This document shows positions 5,442-7,033 of a stretch of DNA of 7,033 bases, piece after piece. The notes below the pieces were generated by a model, which saw nothing but the letters and a program-made list of their open reading frames with translations, searched no databases and was not told the origin of the DNA. Position 1 is the first letter of the stretch, and each line of letters opens with the position of its first letter. Made by a program: the position numbers and the translations under genes. Source of the stretch: Actinomycetes bacterium (GTDB taxonomy: Bacteria; Actinomycetota; Actinomycetes; Mycobacteriales; Micromonosporaceae); NCBI GenBank assembly GCA_021793335.1, contig JAJYSW010000170.1:1-7033 (forward strand), given 5' to 3'.

Positions 5442-6758
5442 ATGGAATCTTGGACCGCACCCGACGTGCCCGCCCTCCCCGGCCACGGCCCCGCCCTGCG
5501 CCTGCACGACACCGCCACCGGTGCGCCGCGCGAGGCGGCCGGGCCGGACGGCGAGCGCGCCTCCATGTACGTGTGCGGCATCACCCCCTACGATGCGACG
5601 CATCTCGGTCACGCCGCCACGATGATCACCTTCGACCTGGTGCACCGCTACTGGCGCGATCAGGGCCTGGACGTCCATTACGTCCAGAACGTCACCGACG
5701 TCGACGAGCCCCTGTTCGAGCGCGCCGAACGCGACGGCACCGACTGGCGGGTGCTCGGCCTGCGCGAGACGGCCCTCTACCGCGAGGACATGGAGGCCCT
5801 CAACGTCATCCCGCCGCGCCACTACATCGGCGCGATCGAGACGATCCCCCTGGTCGGCAAGGCCGTCGCCGCGCTCTTGGAATCGGGCGACGCCTACCGG
5901 CACGCCTCGGGGGACGTCTACTACTCCATCGCCGAGGCCCCCGCCTTCGGCTCGGAGTCCGGCTACGACCGCGAGACCATGCTCCGCTACTCCCGCGAAC
6001 GAGGCGGCGACCCCGACCGCGAAGGCAAACGCGACCCGCTCGACCCGATCCTGTGGAACGCCCCGCGCGAGGGCGAGCCGTCCTGGGACTCACCGGTGGG
6101 CCCCGGCCGTCCCGGCTGGCACATCGAGTGCGCCTGCATCGCCATCGAATACCTCGGCGCCACCATCGACGTCCAAGGCGGCGGCACCGACCTGATCTAC
6201 CCGCACCACGAGATGTCGGCCGCCCACGCCGAATCGCTCACCGGCGAACAGCCCTTCGCGCGGACCTACGTCCACACCGGCATGATCGGCCTCGACGGCG
6301 AGAAGATGTCGAAGTCCCTGGGCAACCTCGTGTTCGTCTCCAAACTCCGCGCCGAAGGCGTCGACCCGGCCGCCGTCCGACTGGCGCTGTCGGCCGAGCA
6401 CTACCGCTCCGACCGCCAGTGGAGCGCCACCGCCCTGGCCGAGGCAGAACTGCGTCTCGGACGCTGGCGCGAGGCATGCTCGCGCGAGTTCGCCGTCCCC
6501 GCCGGCGCCATGCTCACGGCCGTCCGCGACCGCCTCGCCGACGACCTCGACACCGCCGGTGCGCTCGCCGCCGTCGACTCCTGGGCCTCTGAAACCCTTT
6601 CCGCTGGTGGAGACGACCCGTCCGCGCCCGCATTGGCCCGCGACACGATCGAAGGACTCCTCGGAATAGACTGCTCACGTTTATTGCGCGATATGTCGAG
6701 TCTCGGTATGCTCAACCGCAGAGCGCCGCCGACTCCCATACCGACAGAGGAGTCGCAA
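5442..6758 (+). CDS. mshC: Cysteine:GlcN-Ins ligase MshC; frame runs on without a stop
   Basis: MshC joins cysteine, activated with ATP, to the amine of GlcN-inositol, the penultimate step of mycothiol synthesis. It descends from cysteinyl-tRNA synthetase. Residues from ATG 5442: SMYVCGITPYDATHLGHAAT (41-60) with Zn ligand C45 and the HIGH-like THLGH; YVQNVTDVDEPL (80-91); GWHIECACIA (225-234) with C230; GGGTDLIYPHHE (246-257) with H255; and GEKMSKSLGN (286-295), the KMSKS loop. The Met-Tyr-Val start and the C-terminus fit MshC and not tRNA synthetases, which carry an anticodon-binding tail. Normal family length is near 410 residues and homology ends at GLLGID (405-410, to about 6671). No stop follows: the frame stays open through 6758 and into the HypX-like coding region to the window end. 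The given end is the base before the HypX TTG, not an observed stop. Confidence 0.9.
6684..6712 (+). promoter_or_regulatory. Promoter for the HypX-like gene
   Basis: TTGCGC (6684-6689) and TATGCT (6707-6712) are separated by exactly 17 nt, a good vegetative-type promoter. Transcription would start near 6719 and reach the ribosome-binding site at 6746-6752. It lies just past the end of MshC homology in an otherwise GC-poor stretch, which suggests this DNA is a true intergenic region even though the mshC frame is open across it. Confidence 0.55.
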
Positions 6759-7033
6759 TTGAAGATCTTGCTGCTGGTTTCGGCCTTCAACGGCCTGACC
6801 CAGCGTGTCTGGTGTTCTCTGCGAGAACAAGGCCACGAAGTCGGGGTCGAACTCGCCCCGGCGTTCGACACGCCCGAATCCCTGACACGCGCCGTCGAAG
6901 CGATCGACCCCGACCTGATCCTGTGCCCTTTCCTGAAGCACCGGGTCCCCGGTGATGTATGGCGACGGTGGACTACCGTCATCGTCCACCCCGGTCCGGT
7001 CGGCGACCGCGGACCCTCCTCCCTCGAGATCGG
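6759..7033 (+). CDS. HypX/HoxX hydrogenase maturation factor, N-terminus (3' truncated)
   Basis: Ninety-one codons from TTG 6759 begin KILLLVSAFNGLTQRVW, continue with a Rossmann-type pattern (AIDPDLILCPFLKHRVP, 48-64) and reach VIVHPGPVGDRGPSSLE (74-90). The HPGPxGDRGPSSL block and the SAFNxLTQRV start are hallmarks of HypX/HoxX. That protein has a formyl-tetrahydrofolate-binding N-terminal domain and an enoyl-CoA-hydratase-like C-terminal domain, and makes CO from formyl-THF for the active site of O2-tolerant [NiFe]-hydrogenases. AGAGGAG (6746-6752) lies 6 nt before the TTG, and a promoter stands upstream, so it can be expressed on its own. It is also in frame with mshC with no stop between them. 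Only the first sixth or so of the usual length is present, and no hydrogenase gene is in view. Confidence 0.85.
   Translation, partial: MKILLLVSAFNGLTQRVWCSLREQGHEVGVELAPAFDTPESLTRAVEAIDPDLILCPFLKHRVPGDVWRRWTTVIVHPGPVGDRGPSSLEI

Noticed and set aside
5393..6592. 399-codon plus-strand open frame
   Set aside because: It is an out-of-frame shadow of mshC, almost entirely Arg/Pro/His with no domain.

Overview
The window is high-GC DNA (most codons end in G or C) from an actinobacterium. The strongest lineage marker is mshC, a mycothiol biosynthesis gene confined to Actinomycetota. Short or leaderless 5' ends with TAnnnT -10 boxes, and one in-frame TTA in a possibly untranslated stretch, fit the same group. 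I cannot name genus or species.

Layout, left to right. (1) The last 24 codons of an unrecognised + strand gene end at 77 and are followed by a near-perfect long hairpin terminator (94-135). (2) A clear promoter (144-173) drives a roughly 170-nt leader. The leader begins exactly at a six-codon leaderless ORF (MWLYFR) and then an overlapping second small ORF, and leads into an antibiotic-resistance-type ABC-F ATPase (349-1956). This looks like translation-controlled resistance regulation. (3) Convergent to it, overlapping by 8 bp, is an AraC-family regulator (1949-2785, -). It is divergent, across 73 bp, from a VOC/glyoxalase-fold protein (2859-3347, +), the likely target of the regulator. (4) An aldo/keto reductase (3341-4315, -) overlaps the VOC gene by 7 bp tail to tail. 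Its catalytic Tyr position reads Phe. (5) A 260-bp divergent spacer carries a strong hairpin and two palindromes. (6) uppP (undecaprenyl-diphosphatase, TTG start, 4576-5400) is followed by mshC (from 5442). Undecaprenyl phosphatase, an aldo/keto reductase and mshC are often near one another in actinobacteria, so this half looks like conserved chromosomal backbone. (7) After the normal end of MshC homology (about 6671) the same reading frame stays open with no stop, through a promoter-like region and a ribosome-binding site. It runs into the N-terminal formyltransferase-like domain of a HypX/HoxX hydrogenase-maturation protein (TTG 6759), which leaves the window.

The genes serve separate jobs: ribosome protection, a small regulated VOC unit, redox metabolism, cell-wall lipid carrier recycling, thiol synthesis and hydrogenase maturation. 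The two items most worth checking are the two-small-ORF leader of the ABC-F gene and the unbroken MshC-HypX reading frame. I saw no tRNA, rRNA, CRISPR array, insertion sequence or attachment site.
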